Assembly: GCA_024516035.1 (NCBI GenBank)
Contig: CM044955.1
Coordinates: 47,942,891 to 48,006,890 of the forward strand
Reading direction: 5' to 3'
DNA length: 64,000 nt
Origin: Bactericera cockerelli
Taxonomy: Eukaryota > Arthropoda > Insecta > Hemiptera > Triozidae
Positions 51,876-64,000 of the stretch are shown here, piece by piece. Below the pieces are notes generated by a model. It ran no database searches. It had not been told where the DNA came from and saw only the letters and a program-made list of their open reading frames with translations. The position numbers and the translations under genes were made by a program. Within the stretch, counting starts at the first letter, position 1, and each line of letters starts with the position of its first letter.

Positions 51876-54805
51876 ACAAAGTAACTAACAAATACATTGT
51901 AAGTCCCTACTTGTCACAAGTTTCTATAGTTCGGTGGGTACTCCTTTTTAACTGTTTCCACTATTTATCGTTGTTGAAAAACATTTGGAATCAGTGTAAG
52001 AGGCTTGGCTGACATTGAAAAGTGAGGAAAAAAAGGTAGATATGTACGTCATTAGGGCGGCCAATAACAGTAAATGTTTTCAAATAAAAAGAAAAATGGA
52101 GATGTTGCTCTGGATACTAACAGGATACATGGATACACCCTTACTGGCGAGTTTACCCAACTAGCGCTTTGGGCCACTTAAGGTACAATATATGGCAAAC
52201 TGCACCTTTAAATACAGTAAATCTAGAGTCAGGTATACTTTCTAGGTAAAACTTCATGTTCTGTGAGCCTTCATAATGACTGGAAGACACATGATAGGAA
52301 TCTACATAGATGATATCATCCAGTTTCGTATGTTTAAGTCGCGGATGACAACATCCGAGTATGGAAGCAAGGAGTTAAGTTTAAGAGGAATAAAGTCTAA
52401 TGTTAATAGCAACATGTTTAGAATGAAAGCTGCAGGATTAATGAGTAAAAGTTATGCAAACAGTAAAGTTCTTTATGTCGCGCTTTATAGAACGTTGCAT
52501 ATCTTGGGTTGTTGGTATTTCTCCATCTATTTTTCAAGAATTTAGCAATAAAGAACTGTCGTGATTTAACGATTAGGTATTGTTTTTTTCACTTTATCTA
52601 ATATCCGCAGAATCCTAGTAAATAAAATATATCCGATATGTTGGTCTAGATATTTAAAAATGCCGCGAAGACTGAAAGTATGAGATACAGAAACATTTCA
52701 CTCATTCGATCACATTAAGAAAGTTTGTATTTTAAAAGAATCGCATAGGAATTCGAATGCAATTTTATAGAAGTGACATTCAAGACATATGATTTGCAAT
52801 TCTTCTGAACATACCTTAATAGATCATCCTGAATGTCATTTAATCATAGATTTAAATGTCAATTAATTTTAAATACAGTCGATGAAATAATATTTAAGGT
52901 AAATATTATATGAAACAAAAATGGATTGTCTTGTGTTAGCATTTTTGATAATATTGATCACTGCTCTTATATGACCGACAGTATGTCATCAATATTTTGA
53001 AAAATCATGTAAATACAAGTCTATTGAAACATATGAATGACTACTCATTACCTTTCTAAACTTAATATTATAGTTTAATTATACTTATTGTCTGAATGAG
53101 ACCAAAGCATCCCTTTAATCCCTTTAATTTTTTGGTGACACTATTATGTGGTCAAATTCTCAAATATAAATATGAGGAAAAGGTCATGATTTAGGTCGAA
53201 TCCAAAACAAAGAATCCCACCACTTGACCACCAATTTGTATTGGTCAATTCAAACAAGCCCTCAGTTGTGAAGAGGAATGCCTAAAAAAGGTAAGCACCT
53301 TAATGAAACTATGCTTATGAAGTTCACTCTTTAATTCCTATTAAAGATACCGACAAACCTCAAATCATTAATCTCATTATTCAAGCTGATCAAATCAGTG
53401 TAGTGCGAACAAAATGAAAGTTTTGCATACATAATACATTGACAGTATAGAAACTGCATCATTGAGGTAGATCACGGAGAGCAAGCAAAAGTAATGAACA
53501 ACAGCAAAAACAACAACAGCAATAGAAAATTAATAACAATAGAAATAAAATCATAACATATAACTTGGGATAAACCTCTCAGATATTACTATCACTAGAC
53601 TTAATTCAACGACACATTAACAGTGAATTGATTAACCTATAAATAAATAAATGACCAACTTAAAGGTATATAAAAATCAATTTTCATAATATTCATCCAC
53701 ATCAAGAATGATAGGTAATATAGAATGATGAAATTTGATAAACAGAGCAAAGGGAAAACAGATTTTGACAATGTATTGTGACTCTTAATATTGACAAGAA
53801 AGCTTAAGTGTAATTGGAAACCCTCATTTTCATTGAAATTTAAAGATCCATTTTCTAGAATCCTTGAATTACTCTGGAAAGTAACATTACTTACACATGT
53901 ACGATTATTACGATACCAAACTCGATTCTAAAAGTCAATAACCTGGTTTTGATATGCCAATGCTATCATATCCTACCAGCTTTCCGAGTATCCAACCTGT
54001 CTACATCCTCACAGGCCAATAGAAACTTTCTTTCTAATCTTATTGGAATGCCACTCCACTAATATATTCCTGTGATAATTGCAGAATGTTTCTAATCCAA
54101 TCCTCTAATTGCACAATCTAATCCTACAATTCCAATATGGCTTGCCTCAAGCTATTGATAATAATTGTAGCACCTTGGTATCCTGCTCCCAAGTTGCATA
54201 CAATCAGCTAATTCCATCTGTTCGCTGATTGGCTATAATTTCAGCCCTTGCCAACTACCAGGCCACATGTCTCGAGACTTCGTCATAGAAGACCATAAGT
54301 CTTTGCATACTTTCACCTTACATCGTCGATAGGAAATCGATACTCAAGAAACGATAGTTATGCCAGGAGAGAACCTATACATCATACTATGTACTGAACA
54401 TGTGTGGTATGTACTTGAATGTAGATAAAATCTATGTAAGATAAATTAGTGACACACTGTCATAATATTTATGTACAAGGAGTCTTGGACTAAACACTTC
54501 TTGAACAGGATTCTTATATGATTCAAAATCTAATGTATCTTATCTATCTATACTTATACCCATACAATTGGTATGATTCTCTTGGAAATAAATTCACACT
54601 GGTAGCTTATAGTAATTGAATCTGTCATATGTTCATTCAGGAACCATAGAAATGATCAATTGATCATTGAATGTTACGTATTTCATAAGTACCATTTCTG
54701 GACAATTGTGCAACTTGATTGCCTAGTTTGTTCAAGTAATGCTTCATGCAACTTTAAGAAGACATTTTAATAGAAGTTAACAATGCATGTACATGAAGTG
54801 ATAAT
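51876..54805. other. No gene seen; old SINE C trace at 53139-53255
   Basis: 53139-53255 keeps ACACTATTATGTGGTCAAAT and a GAATCCCACCACTTGACCACC end on the plus strand, a diverged minus-strand family C SINE. The remainder is AT-rich with no supportable feature. Confidence 0.4.
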
Positions 54806-54811
54806 ATTTTT

Positions 54812-55454
54812 ACTTTCCTTATCCTATAATAAGGAAAGTATTGTATTCGTCGAAAATTTGACCTACCCAGGTTTTCACATTTCTGGACGAATCATAGCCT
54901 CAGGATACCAAAAAAGTTGTTTTCAGCCATTGGTCCGTGCGTCTGTCTGTCTGTCTGTGTGTCTGTGTGTGTGTGAACAGGATATCTCGAGAACGGTAAG
55001 AGATAGAGACTTGAAATTTAGTATGGAAATTAATTTTATACACCAGACGAACCACGAAACTTTTGGTTGAAATCGGCCGCATTCCACGGCCGCAGGGCCG
55101 CAAATATTAGCCGCAAGCGCCGCTTCTTTGAATTGGTTAAAGATACAAAAAAAGTTGTAGAACAACATTTTCTTAGAATGCAAAAATAATAGGGGTCTAT
55201 TCTGATCATTTTTTTGATATCTTGAATTTTTTGGACCTCGGCTCCAATTTACCGGTATTTTGGAGGGACCCGCTCAGACTAACTTTTTTAATATTCATCC
55301 TAGTTGGGGGTTGTGACATATCAAATTCAATGATTTTGAAGTGCTGATTACGAATTCGGCATTTATTTTTAGTTATCTGTTACTGTTGAGTCACCAGTGG
55401 CGGAATTCGAGTCCTTTTTGGGAGATAAGGAAAGTCGTGTGATGTTTACACCAG
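54812..55454 (+). mobile_element. Element F, complete, 643 bp
   Basis: ATTTTT flanks both sides (54806-54811, 55455-55460). The start ACTTTCCTTATCCTATAATAAGGAAAGTA is a hairpin (ACTTTCCTTAT/ATAAGGAAAGT), and GATAAGGAAAGT recurs near the 3' end before GTGTGATGTTTACACCAG. Inside are a (GTCT)n/(GT)n stretch at 54941-54972 and a GC-rich CGGCCGC/GCGGCC-type palindromic block near 55072-55120. A second copy of 642 bp lies inverted at 62245-62886. There is no coding capacity and the class is unknown. Confidence 0.8.
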
Positions 55455-55460
55455 ATTTTT

Positions 55461-58094
55461 TACCCTACATTTACAGGAATTACAATTACGTACCTGCCTA
55501 CTTTGTAAACTGAACATCTTGTGAAAAAGTTCTCATTTCACTTTTTCTGAACTGAACAATCAGAACAGATTATTGTAATCAAAACTTCGCACTTCGGTCT
55601 GAGGGAAACAATAAAACGAGAAAGATAATATGTTTAAAACTTAAATAGTTAAGGAAATAAAAGTTACCAAGATAAAAAGATGAGACGAAACAATACACAT
55701 ATCTCACGTTTTATTCTGAGAGAGATTGGAGATTCATTTGATGTAATATGCGTTTTGTATGATGAATATTTTGAAACAATGTTTCCTCTATTGTCTAATT
55801 TATTACTCATTGTATGCGGGCAATGGAAGAGATTTGAAAAGGATTAACTTCCTGGGAACGGAACGAAAAAGTCTATCTAAAATACCAATTTCCGGGTCAT
55901 TCAGGAATAAGGAGATTCTGAGAGGATGAGGTGTTCATTTTATTTCATTCGGATACTAGAATTGAATACTCATAAGTGTTTGTTTGAAAGGATTGGTAAC
56001 TATCCGAAATAAAAAATGTTGGTAGGGTTGGTAACTATCCGAAATCAAAAATGTTAAAGAGTTGGGGGATGATGTACGTGTTTTATTCAAATTGGACAAA
56101 ACGACCAAGGGACAACTTAAGTGTTTTTGATTTATCACTCATATTATGTTGGTATAACATCATTTGAACTAATCAAGACAAATCTTTTCAACCCTTTAGA
56201 TAGGTAGTTTAGATGTTCTTGAAAGGACATCTAAAGATAGAAGAGGTTGGTAAGAAATATGAGATTGAATACATCATCGTCTATTCCACGAGTAAGATCT
56301 TTGTTAAAACGCCTCTTTTTGTTAGTAAGTCACTGAAATACAGTTCAGTATTTTTGTACATATGTATTAGATGGATCAAATTCAGGTCTACATTGTAATA
56401 GACATTTTCCCTTTCTTTTCCAACAGGAAAAATACCACCCTACCAATTTTTTTGTTTGTTGTATAACTGTATGCATTTGTTTGTTTGTTGTATGCAGAAT
56501 GTAAGAAGTCTGCTGGTCTATCATTCCATTCTAAAATATTCATGTAAATCATTGAAACCGGTCGAACGATGAATATCCTGAACTCATTGACATTAACTCA
56601 AAAAGCAAAGCTGCATTTGACCCCACGTGTTAATGTTTGCGAGTCCACAAGTTCTTGACGACAGTGACCTAGGAACCTAGCTGGAGTTCATCACCAAATG
56701 GAGGTTCTTCAAATCCCATTAAAGTAAATTAAAAATTGGAGGAAGTAACAAATTAAGCATTATAATGAAAATAATGAAGAGGAGGACAACTTGAATGCCA
56801 CCAAATTTGTAAGAAGCCATCAAACAGAACAATAAAATAACCAAGCAAGGCTTGAAGAAAATTTCAAGCAAAGTTTTGCAATAAGAGATCTCGGAAATTG
56901 ACCCATAGGTAATTTTAAAACGATGTGAAAAGCATAATATGAATATGAGGATCATAAACCTAATTCCCATTGAAAGAATCTACTAATGAGGATTTTAGAT
57001 ATTATGGGTGCAAAAGGTTTGCGCATAGATAAATCAGACAGTAAATTTTCAAGATTTTCGAGATCATACATCAGTTGGCGTTCCTTTCCATATTCGTGAT
57101 TTCTGTGGGTGAAATGGTCTAGGAGGCCTAGAACATAATTGTTAAAGACTATAAACTAGACTTGAACGATATGGAATCTGATAACATTCTAGGCAAAGAG
57201 GTGTTACTCAAGGTCATTCTGGCTGAAAATTTGATACAAACCGTTGTTCTGTACAGTGTGTTCAGTAGGTTTGAGAGTGGGAATCATTTACTGTTCTCTA
57301 CAGCTACAACGTGTTTCGTAATTCTCAAAATAATTTTTTCAATATCAACATAAAAATGGCACCATAAAATTGAAAAAAAGACGTCTCGGTCCGATTCTTA
57401 AAGTAACTATTAGGAAAACCATTAAACAATGAGTTAAAGTGCCACATGAGTAATTGAATGATCTTTGTCTGGTATACTTTATCGATCATCATAAAACGAA
57501 TCGCCCTCTATCAGGTTTTGTCAAGATGACTTAAGACTGGCGCCCCGCAGGAAGGGTGACTACATACAGTATAAGGAGTCATCAGGGTATTCAAAGTAAT
57601 AAATAAGTAAGAACAATAGTTTTTTAGTACTGGTAAAGTGCTTCACTCGAAACAAAGTAATAAAATTTCATAAAATTCATGAGAGTGTCCAAAAATAATG
57701 CAATGTCGTACATTTCATTGAATGAATAATTCTAGAACTATAAAATTCCCATACTTAATTTGACGAATAAAACGTGTTTTAATGAACAAAAAGCCAAACG
57801 TTTTAATTGACAAAGAAAATGTTTTTTTCCTGGTAAAGAAATGTTAGGAATGGAACTTCTAGTTAGTCTAGTTTATTTCATTTTTTTTAAGTCTTTTTCT
57901 ATTTTTATTAGCAATTTTCCTAAAGGCAGCAAAAGAAATGCTTATTAAAATTCGCAAGAAACTATAATCCTCCTGCAAACAGGTCCATATAGGATCTTGC
58001 AGATTATAATATGCTGAAACTAAGCTCGTGACTCCAGAGGACAAAGTACAGTTATTTATCCCACTTTTGTCTTAAGACATTGAAGAATACAGGG
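55461..58094. other. No gene seen
   Basis: AT-rich, with only short open frames such as 56719-56970 (minus, hydrophobic by base composition). There is a small direct repeat, GGTTGGTAACTATCCGAAAT, at 55990-56045. Confidence 0.45.
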
Positions 58095-58149
58095 GAGAGA
58101 AAGAGAGAGAGAGAGAGAGGGGAGAGAGAGAGAGAGAGAGAGAGAGAGG
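58095..58149 (+). repeat. (GA)n microsatellite
   Basis: GA repeats, interrupted once by GGGGA. Confidence 0.95.
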
Positions 58150-61041
58150 ACCAAGATTGGCACGTTCCAAGATATTGCCAATTTGAATGGATATGTAGCT
58201 GTTTCTCGTATTTCGCAAAAATTACTACGGTAGGATCATAATGGAATACAAGGCCATGTTTAATTGACCTTTGGATTATTTTAATTTTTATCAAAATTAT
58301 GTCACGCTACTAATAACTTTAATGATACCTACTGAAATTCTTTCAGTTAGAGCACTTGAATTAGGTAATTCTAAGGATTCCCAAAACTAGGACAACCATT
58401 CAATTTAAAAATAAGTAGTAGTAAGCAGGGGCAAATAATAGCATAAAAACACGCACGACCGGGTTAAAATACTTTTACAAGAATTTCGACTCGATTGTAA
58501 AAAAAAAAAAAACTTTTTTGAAAGAAATCCCTTGACACAAAAAGACCTACTATACAAAAAGAGCATATTAAATAACAAGTAATTTATTGTCTTAAAATAA
58601 TTTCTGTCACCAAAATCAGATACAAGAACGTACACAACAGCAATAGCTGAAATAACTGAATTGCTGAAAATTCTAAACACAAAAATTAACCGCTTCATTT
58701 ACGATATCACTAAAGACACTGAATTAACTGACTGAAAAATGAACAGTTGATAGGTAATGATCCTAGGAATGTGGTTTCGTGGTCAAATCACCCAAACTTG
58801 AAAACAATGCACGCGAATAGCACCAAACTACACAGAAAATTTCAAGGCAAACAAGTTATGTAGAGTCCACTAGCTAGTTATGATAATTTTAGTAATTATA
58901 AGAAACTCGTGAATCACATTGAAATAATCATTTTACTGATATCACTTTAATTTTCTTTGTGTTAGGGATTTTTAATGTGTTGATGAACTTGCAAAAAAGA
59001 AGAAGGGGAAAACACTTGTAAAATAAGTCGGAATTTAATCTGATAATTAATAAATTGACGAAAATAAATTAATCTAAAACCTTAAAAACAATTATCTAGC
59101 TATTAAATCAATACAGTACTAACACGAAAAATACCACTCAACTCGTGTTAAGAATGTATTCAACATTTTATAACGTGATAGCGGTAGATTCAGAATAAAA
59201 GTAATAAATAAAATAAAAATTCTTCACTTCGTGTATTTCCGGAGTCACAAAATTCTTTACTTCGTGATTCTCCGGAGGAAACGACAGTTCCGGAGCGGCC
59301 CGAACGACAAAGACACAGTCACTGACCAACTGACCAACTCCAGGCAAAAGTTGTTAGTCCTGGGCAGGACGTGCAGGAATTCAGGTCAGGTGAACTTTGA
59401 ATGAATGGACGCTAAATATAACTGAGGTATAGCTTAAGTATACAGTGTAGAAGCACTAGGTATAGTGCAAAGTTATAATAATATACAATGTAGAAACTTG
59501 TAGAAATCCTATACGTATATACAGGGTGTAAAAAAATATCCAGTCATCAATTAGGAACAGTAAAGAAAGACCCATAAAAAGGTACCCACCCACACACCAG
59601 ATATGACAATTGCTTATTGCCGCTTCAGTTTTGTTTTTCTTGTACTAATATTTAGTTAAAAAGGAGGTTTTGCTCATATTATTGCCTTTTGAAGGAGTGT
59701 ATTTCGACAGCTCCAAGTAGTTTTACATACAGACCGGCTCGGCGCATATTTCATGTATATTGTATACCTCAGATAGTTTTGCTCATATCATTGCAATGAC
59801 GAGCACTCGAGGTAGTAAATCAGACACTGCAGTTAAGTAAAATAATGACCGAAATTTAATAAAAGTTATGTTGTGTTAGATACAAGACATAAATTATATA
59901 TGTTGAATTGTAGAATAGAATAGGAATGATATTTGTTAGATGCTCCAACCTCAGCACTGCAGGTTTACTTTTATGTAGATGTAATGGCTTTGCTCCTTTC
60001 AAAGCTATAGATACTAGAGGATACAGACTTTCATCAGACCCAGTATATTTCATATAATATGTTCTTCACTATGTATTTTATATGCGTCCAGGATCACGTT
60101 GTATACCACAGGACTGTGGGTAGTGTGGGTTTATGTTGATACTGTGGGTAAATTAATATTTGCCGAGTGTGAAAGCTACGAAAATGAGTTATATCCTGAG
60201 GCCCCGCACATCTACTTATAGATGGCACTCGTAGGTAGGTAAACATATCATCCTGCCTGCTACATAATATAATTAAGTATATGAATTCTATGAATATTTG
60301 CCACAAATCTATTGGAAAGTGGAGATGAAGAGGATTTGCAGGAAAAATTATGTTCAAATTGATGGTAATTATGTAAGCAAGTAAGCATGATGAATTTATT
60401 GTTTTTTAAGCAGTAATTAAAAAAAAAAGCATAACAAAAGTGTAGACCTTAACCTTAGGTATCTATAATATAGGTATTCCTTAAGGTATATTAATAGAAG
60501 TTCTTACGATCTAATTAAATTGAACCCCACCGTCCCCACCACAACAGGACTTAATTATTGTGAGGTATTCATTGTTTAAATTATGAATACGAATAATATC
60601 CAGTTTTTTTAGTGCCTAGGCAAATACATAAATTAACAAGAAGTAATTATTCTACATAAGAGAAAAATTGAAAAATATTTTGCTAAGATTTTGCGAAAAA
60701 TAAGAAGAAAGAAAAAACCTGTTCCAATCTTCGTAAGGTAAGTTTTCATGATTTTGGCTATTCCCAGAAATCCTGGCCCCCTCAGGCTGGGTGTGGGGGG
60801 CAGTTGTCTTAGTTTCCTGATTTAAAAACAATAAATCGATAAAGAACTCCCAATGCTCTCTGGGCATGTCATGTGAACCAATATATGCTATTAGCATGGT
60901 GTCCACCATTTTATATTGAGGCAGTTGTATTCTATTCTATTTCCTATGCAGAAGGGGTGCTTCAGTTCTCGTCCAGAGTTCGTTATTTAATTTCTAACTC
61001 TATGAAGAAAAAATAATTAAATATTGTAAAGTAGAACTTAC
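58150..61041. other. No firm gene; weak exon-like stretch at 60720-60820 and an orphan TIR end
   Basis: On the minus strand an acceptor-like TTTTTAAATCAG comes before a GC-richer segment ending TTGGAACAG|GTTTTTT at about 60720. It is open in more than one frame and the donor is weak, so I do not call it. At 59520-59546 TACAGGGTGTAAAAAAAT is a single mariner-type TIR end without a partner. Confidence 0.35.
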
Positions 61042-61122
61042 CTCTCAAAGGTCGTATGAGCTGTTTTCGGATAGCGTTCGTTTTCGTAGTCGACTTTCCA
61101 TCTTTGGTGCTGGGTTTGTTCT
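61042..61122 (-). CDS. Candidate 81-nt exon, minus strand, possibly of the same host gene
   Basis: The segment lies between a good acceptor (TTGTGTTTACAG) and a consensus donor (GAG|GTAAGT) on the minus strand, and is GC-richer than its flanks. Two of three frames are open. One reads NKPSTKDGKSTTKTNAIRKQ, the other EQTQHQRWKVDYENERYPK. It lies upstream, in transcript sense, of the exon at 45741-45939, so it could be a 5' leader exon or belong to another gene. Splice signals are the only evidence. Confidence 0.3.
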
Positions 61123-61559
61123 CTGTAAACACAAAGCCAAGGTAAACATGATTTTTATGACATCAGATACACCTCTTATAGGATTAGGCTGGATATTTTT
61201 TTGTTGATAGGTAGGTAGGCTACCCGAAATCATGCTAGATACAAAACTAGAACTACATTAAATCGCAATTAATTGCTACAGAGAGAGCAATTAGTTAGAG
61301 GACATGTCTTGTATTTAGGTTCGAGGAACTTTTTTCAGAGAGTATTTTTTTACCAAATTATTATTAGATTTTTTCTCTACAAATACCTAATCAATACAAG
61401 GAGAGAACGTACTAGGAAGCTAGCTTTTTTCCATGAAATATTAAATTGTAAGTATCTATTCATTTTGCAATTATTAAAATCGTCGAAGTTTCCTAATTCA
61501 TGACAATTAGTTGTAAAAAAAATGAAAATCTATTAGGTAATATCATTGTATCCAACACC
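61123..61559. other. No gene seen
   Basis: AT-rich. An open frame at 61273-61503 shows no features. Confidence 0.4.
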
Positions 61560-61772
61560 CAATCCAAGTTAAGGAATTCCGGGGTTAAGTGGCAGAGAAT
61601 GCCTAAGGCATTAACTTCGCCCCGGATTACAAAACAATTGTTTAAAAAATAATATTGTTCTTTATTTTATTTTTTTTTGTACATATTTGTAAGTTTTTTC
61701 TATTATTTAAATTTCTTGTTGTTGGTTGTTTTGTAAAAATAAAAAAATAAAGTGTAAATAAAAAAAATAAAT
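61560..61772 (+). mobile_element. Probable LINE 3' tail
   Basis: GGGGTTAAGTGGCAGAGAATGCCTAAGGCATTAACTTCGCCCCGG-type sequence (61571-61615) forms nested stems: GGGG/CCCC, GTTAA/TTAAC and GCCTAAGGC. A T-rich UTR with an AATAAA-like signal and an A-rich end follows. This is the layout of a non-LTR element 3' end, but no coding part is attached. Confidence 0.4.
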
Positions 61773-62208
61773 AAGAAAGGTGTCTGATCTTTTGTTGGGT
61801 GGGAAGTTTCGAAGATTACTTGAATAAAGCAATATACTGGACCAATTCCAGAATCTTAGATCTAAGGACTATCATCAACTATCAGAAGTTAATTGAATCC
61901 CACTTTGAGCACACATAATTAGTAGTTATGAAGGTGATCATAGGTACACCACTAATGTTGTATTGTAATGGTGGGTATTGATTGTAAATTCAATACATGG
62001 AAACTCAAAGAAAAATGAAAAGATAATGTTGCTTGTAAATTAATGTAAATGAATGAAATTGAGGTAGGTGTGAGAATTCATGTTGCTTCTCATCTCAAGT
62101 TAACAAACATCTCTGTATTAAACTGATTAAAACGATGTTATTGTGGATCCTACGGTAATCTTCTTAAATGATGTTGGTAATGATGATGAGGATGGTATAC
62201 ATATACAT
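61773..62208. other. No gene seen
   Basis: AT-rich spacer with no feature I can support. Confidence 0.45.
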
Positions 62209-62210
62209 TA

Positions 62211-63128
62211 TACAGGGTATAACATAATTCCACCGACAAAAAATCTGGTGTAAACATCACACGACTTTCCTTATCATATTAGGAATGGAAACGGGACCAA
62301 AAGCCACTAGTGACTCAAGGGTAACATTTAGCTAAAAATAAACATCAAATTCGTAATCAGCACCTTAAAATCATTGGATTTGATATGTCACAATCCCCAT
62401 CTAGGATGAATAATAAAAAAGTTAGTCAAAGCGGGTCCCCCCCCAATATATTGGTAAATTGGGGCCGAGTTCAAAAAAGTTCAAGATATCAAAAAAATGA
62501 TCAGAATAGACTCCTATTATTTTTTTAATCTAAGAAAATGTTGTTCTCTAACTTTTTTTGTATCTTTAACCAATTCATAGAAACGGCGCTTGCGGCCAAT
62601 ATTTGCGGCCCTGCGGCCGCATTCTGCGGCCGATTGCAACCAAAAGTTTCGTGGTTCGTCTGGTGTATAAAATTAATTTCCATACCAAATTTCAAGTCTC
62701 TAGCTCTTACCGTTCTTGAAATATCCTCTTCACACACACACAGACACACAGACAGACGCACGGACCAATGGCTGAAAACAACTTTTTTGGTCTCCTGAGG
62801 CTATGATTCGTCCAGAAATGTGAAAAACTGGGTAGGTCAAATTTTCGACGAATACAATACTTTCCTTATTATAGGATAAGGAAAGTAAAAAATATGGTAA
62901 ACAGATCAGACTAATATAATACTAGTGTATTCTGAGGCGAAAATTTGAAAAAAAATGTTTCCACTCTACACTAGAAGCTTTGAAAGATGGAAATTGAAAA
63001 ACGAATTTTTGCTACCGTGGAGAGGAAATTTTTTTTCTCGGGTTTTTGTCTCAGAATGGACTAGCATTATTTTGGTCTGACTATTTCCCATATATTTTTT
63101 TTGCGGGGGAATTATATTACACCCTGTA
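62211..63128. mobile_element. Mariner-type MITE with ~100-bp TIRs, TA TSD, split by element F
   Basis: The termini TACAGGGTATAACATAATTCC and (reverse strand) TACAGGGTGTAATATAATTCC are flanked by TA (62209-62210, 63129-63130). Without the nested element F, the left TIR continues AAAAAATATGG...AGATCAGACTAATAT...CATTCTGAGGC-like and matches the complement of 63020-63128 over about 100 bp. Net length without the insert is about 270 bp. Confidence 0.82.
62245..62886 (-). mobile_element. Element F, complete, minus strand, 7-bp TSD
   Basis: AAAAAAT at 62238-62244 and 62887-62893 is the duplication. It lies inside one TIR of the mariner MITE, and the other TIR shows the uninterrupted sequence. It is nearly the same length as the 54812 copy and shares its hairpin start, GC-rich core and microsatellite. 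Confidence 0.88.
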
Positions 63129-63130
63129 TA

Positions 63131-63626
63131 ATCATTATACATATTTAAATTCGATACCTATATTGAGTGTATTTTATACCTATTGTTATACTCATGGGGC
63201 ACCGTTGGACCTTAGGTTAATCTTAAAAAAGGTACAATGATTTTTCTTCATGTTGTTATGTTGTTGGACTATGACAATAATCAGAATAAAAATCATAGAA
63301 ATCCTATTAATAGACAGCCCACGTGGTTTATTCAAATATTGGCAATTTAGTCACAAACTACACAAAATAAACATTTATCGCGACATTCAAATGGAATATC
63401 TAATGAAGTTGAACAAAGTTTATAAGGTTTACCCAAAGTTTATTGTACATATTTATTTCCAAGTCCGAGATTTATTTTCATTTCACATCAGGGTTTCATT
63501 TAATCCAGAAAATATTAATATAATTTAAGTAAAAAGGTGGGTATACCCTCATTGTTTGTTGAAGATGTTAATGTAAAATATTAATACATGGAGAGAAAAA
63601 AAAATTACAACCCCCCCTACTAAATC
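63131..63626. other. No gene seen
   Basis: AT-rich spacer. The open frame at 63250-63528 has no recognisable feature. Confidence 0.4.
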
Positions 63627-63698
63627 TTTGCTGAACATGGGACTCGAACCACCGCGCACCGGCGAGTCCACCGCCTTGTCGATCCAGCAACTGAGGTC
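63627..63698 (-). mobile_element. SINE family B head, minus strand
   Basis: GACCTCAGTTGCTGGATCGA (minus strand) and GGTGGTTCGAGTCCCATG form the head. The CGAGTTTGAGTAG body is missing, so this copy is 3' truncated. Confidence 0.65.
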
Positions 63699-64000
63699 GG
63701 TTAATTCAGTAAATTATCTAACTTTATATTATCTTTGCTAAACACCCAGTCATTACGGTATGACCAGAAAAATAAAACCATCGTTAAGTGTACCTCGAAA
63801 ATTATAGAGCCCAAATAAAATTAAGTTCACTTTATTTTAATGAAGTTGCGCTTTATTAAAGCTACAACAATAATTAGGATCATTAAATTAAAGTGCTTTA
63901 CCAGAAAAAAAGTAATTTTAACTCTGCCACTACCGCCAAATACTTTTATTACTTTATAGTCACAACATAAACTTAAGTAAGGATGTAGAATTGTAGATAT
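63699..64000. other. No gene seen
   Basis: AT-rich end of the window with no supportable feature. Confidence 0.45.

Noticed and set aside
54812..55454. Helitron
   Set aside because: There is no CTRR end, the flanks show a 6-7 bp duplication, and the hairpin is at the start and not near the 3' end.
60652..60909. Minus-strand ORF as an exon
   Set aside because: The possible acceptor is fair, but the donor (GTTTTTT) is weak and several frames are open. Joining it to the exon at 61042 gives a stop in one of the two open frames.

Overview
The window is a 64 kb piece of AT-rich eukaryotic nuclear DNA made almost entirely of nested transposable elements. The element set (R1-clade and RTE-clade LINEs, a DIRS-type tyrosine-recombinase retroelement, hAT- and mariner-type MITEs, a foldback element, 5S- and tRNA-derived SINEs) and the small spliced exon point to an arthropod, most likely an insect. 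A hemipteran is my guess and is inference only. A 100-N scaffold gap lies at 20369-20468. There are no operons, CRISPR arrays, rRNA genes or convincing functional tRNA genes.

Layout. 1-9.9 kb: sparse DNA with scattered SINEs, including a 5S-rRNA-derived copy with a 12-bp target-site duplication (TSD). 9.94-10.19 kb: a complete 254-bp hAT-type MITE. 10.62-16.64 kb: a decayed DIRS-like retroelement with inverted terminal repeats, an internal complementary region, a 114-bp-period tandem array, remnants of gag and RNase H, and a well-preserved tyrosine recombinase C-terminus. It has been invaded by two SINEs. 16.75-19.31 kb: a second copy of the hAT MITE, split by a 5'-truncated RTE LINE with a nearly intact RT ORF. 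21.67-25.52 kb: a 3.84-kb element with ~690-bp terminal inverted repeats (TIRs), carrying pieces of one unrecognised zinc-finger-like gene in both arms and three later insertions. 26.64 kb: a perfect 62-bp palindrome. 32.68-44.74 kb: a nearly full-coding R1-clade LINE whose ORF2 is cut by a 7.57-kb foldback element with a 9-bp TSD. Removing the insert and one TSD copy restores the reading frame exactly. 45.7-45.9 kb: a GC-richer first coding exon (minus strand) of an unrecognised host gene, the best host gene candidate. 46.7-48.4 kb: MITEs with a 45-bp internal minisatellite. 48.4-64 kb: AT-rich sequence with a few MITEs, a 5S SINE with perfect TSD, and one weak candidate exon.

How the parts relate. 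Most elements can be ordered in time from within the window, because several insertions have a paralogous or internal empty site: the RTE in the MITE, a SINE in one TIR of the foldback element, element F in one TIR of a mariner MITE, a SINE and a MITE inside a transposon ORF, and the foldback inside the LINE. The least expected features are the DIRS internal complementary region, which matches both element ends, a core domain shared by 5S-headed and tRNA-headed SINEs, and the long-TIR element that reads the same gene inward from both ends.
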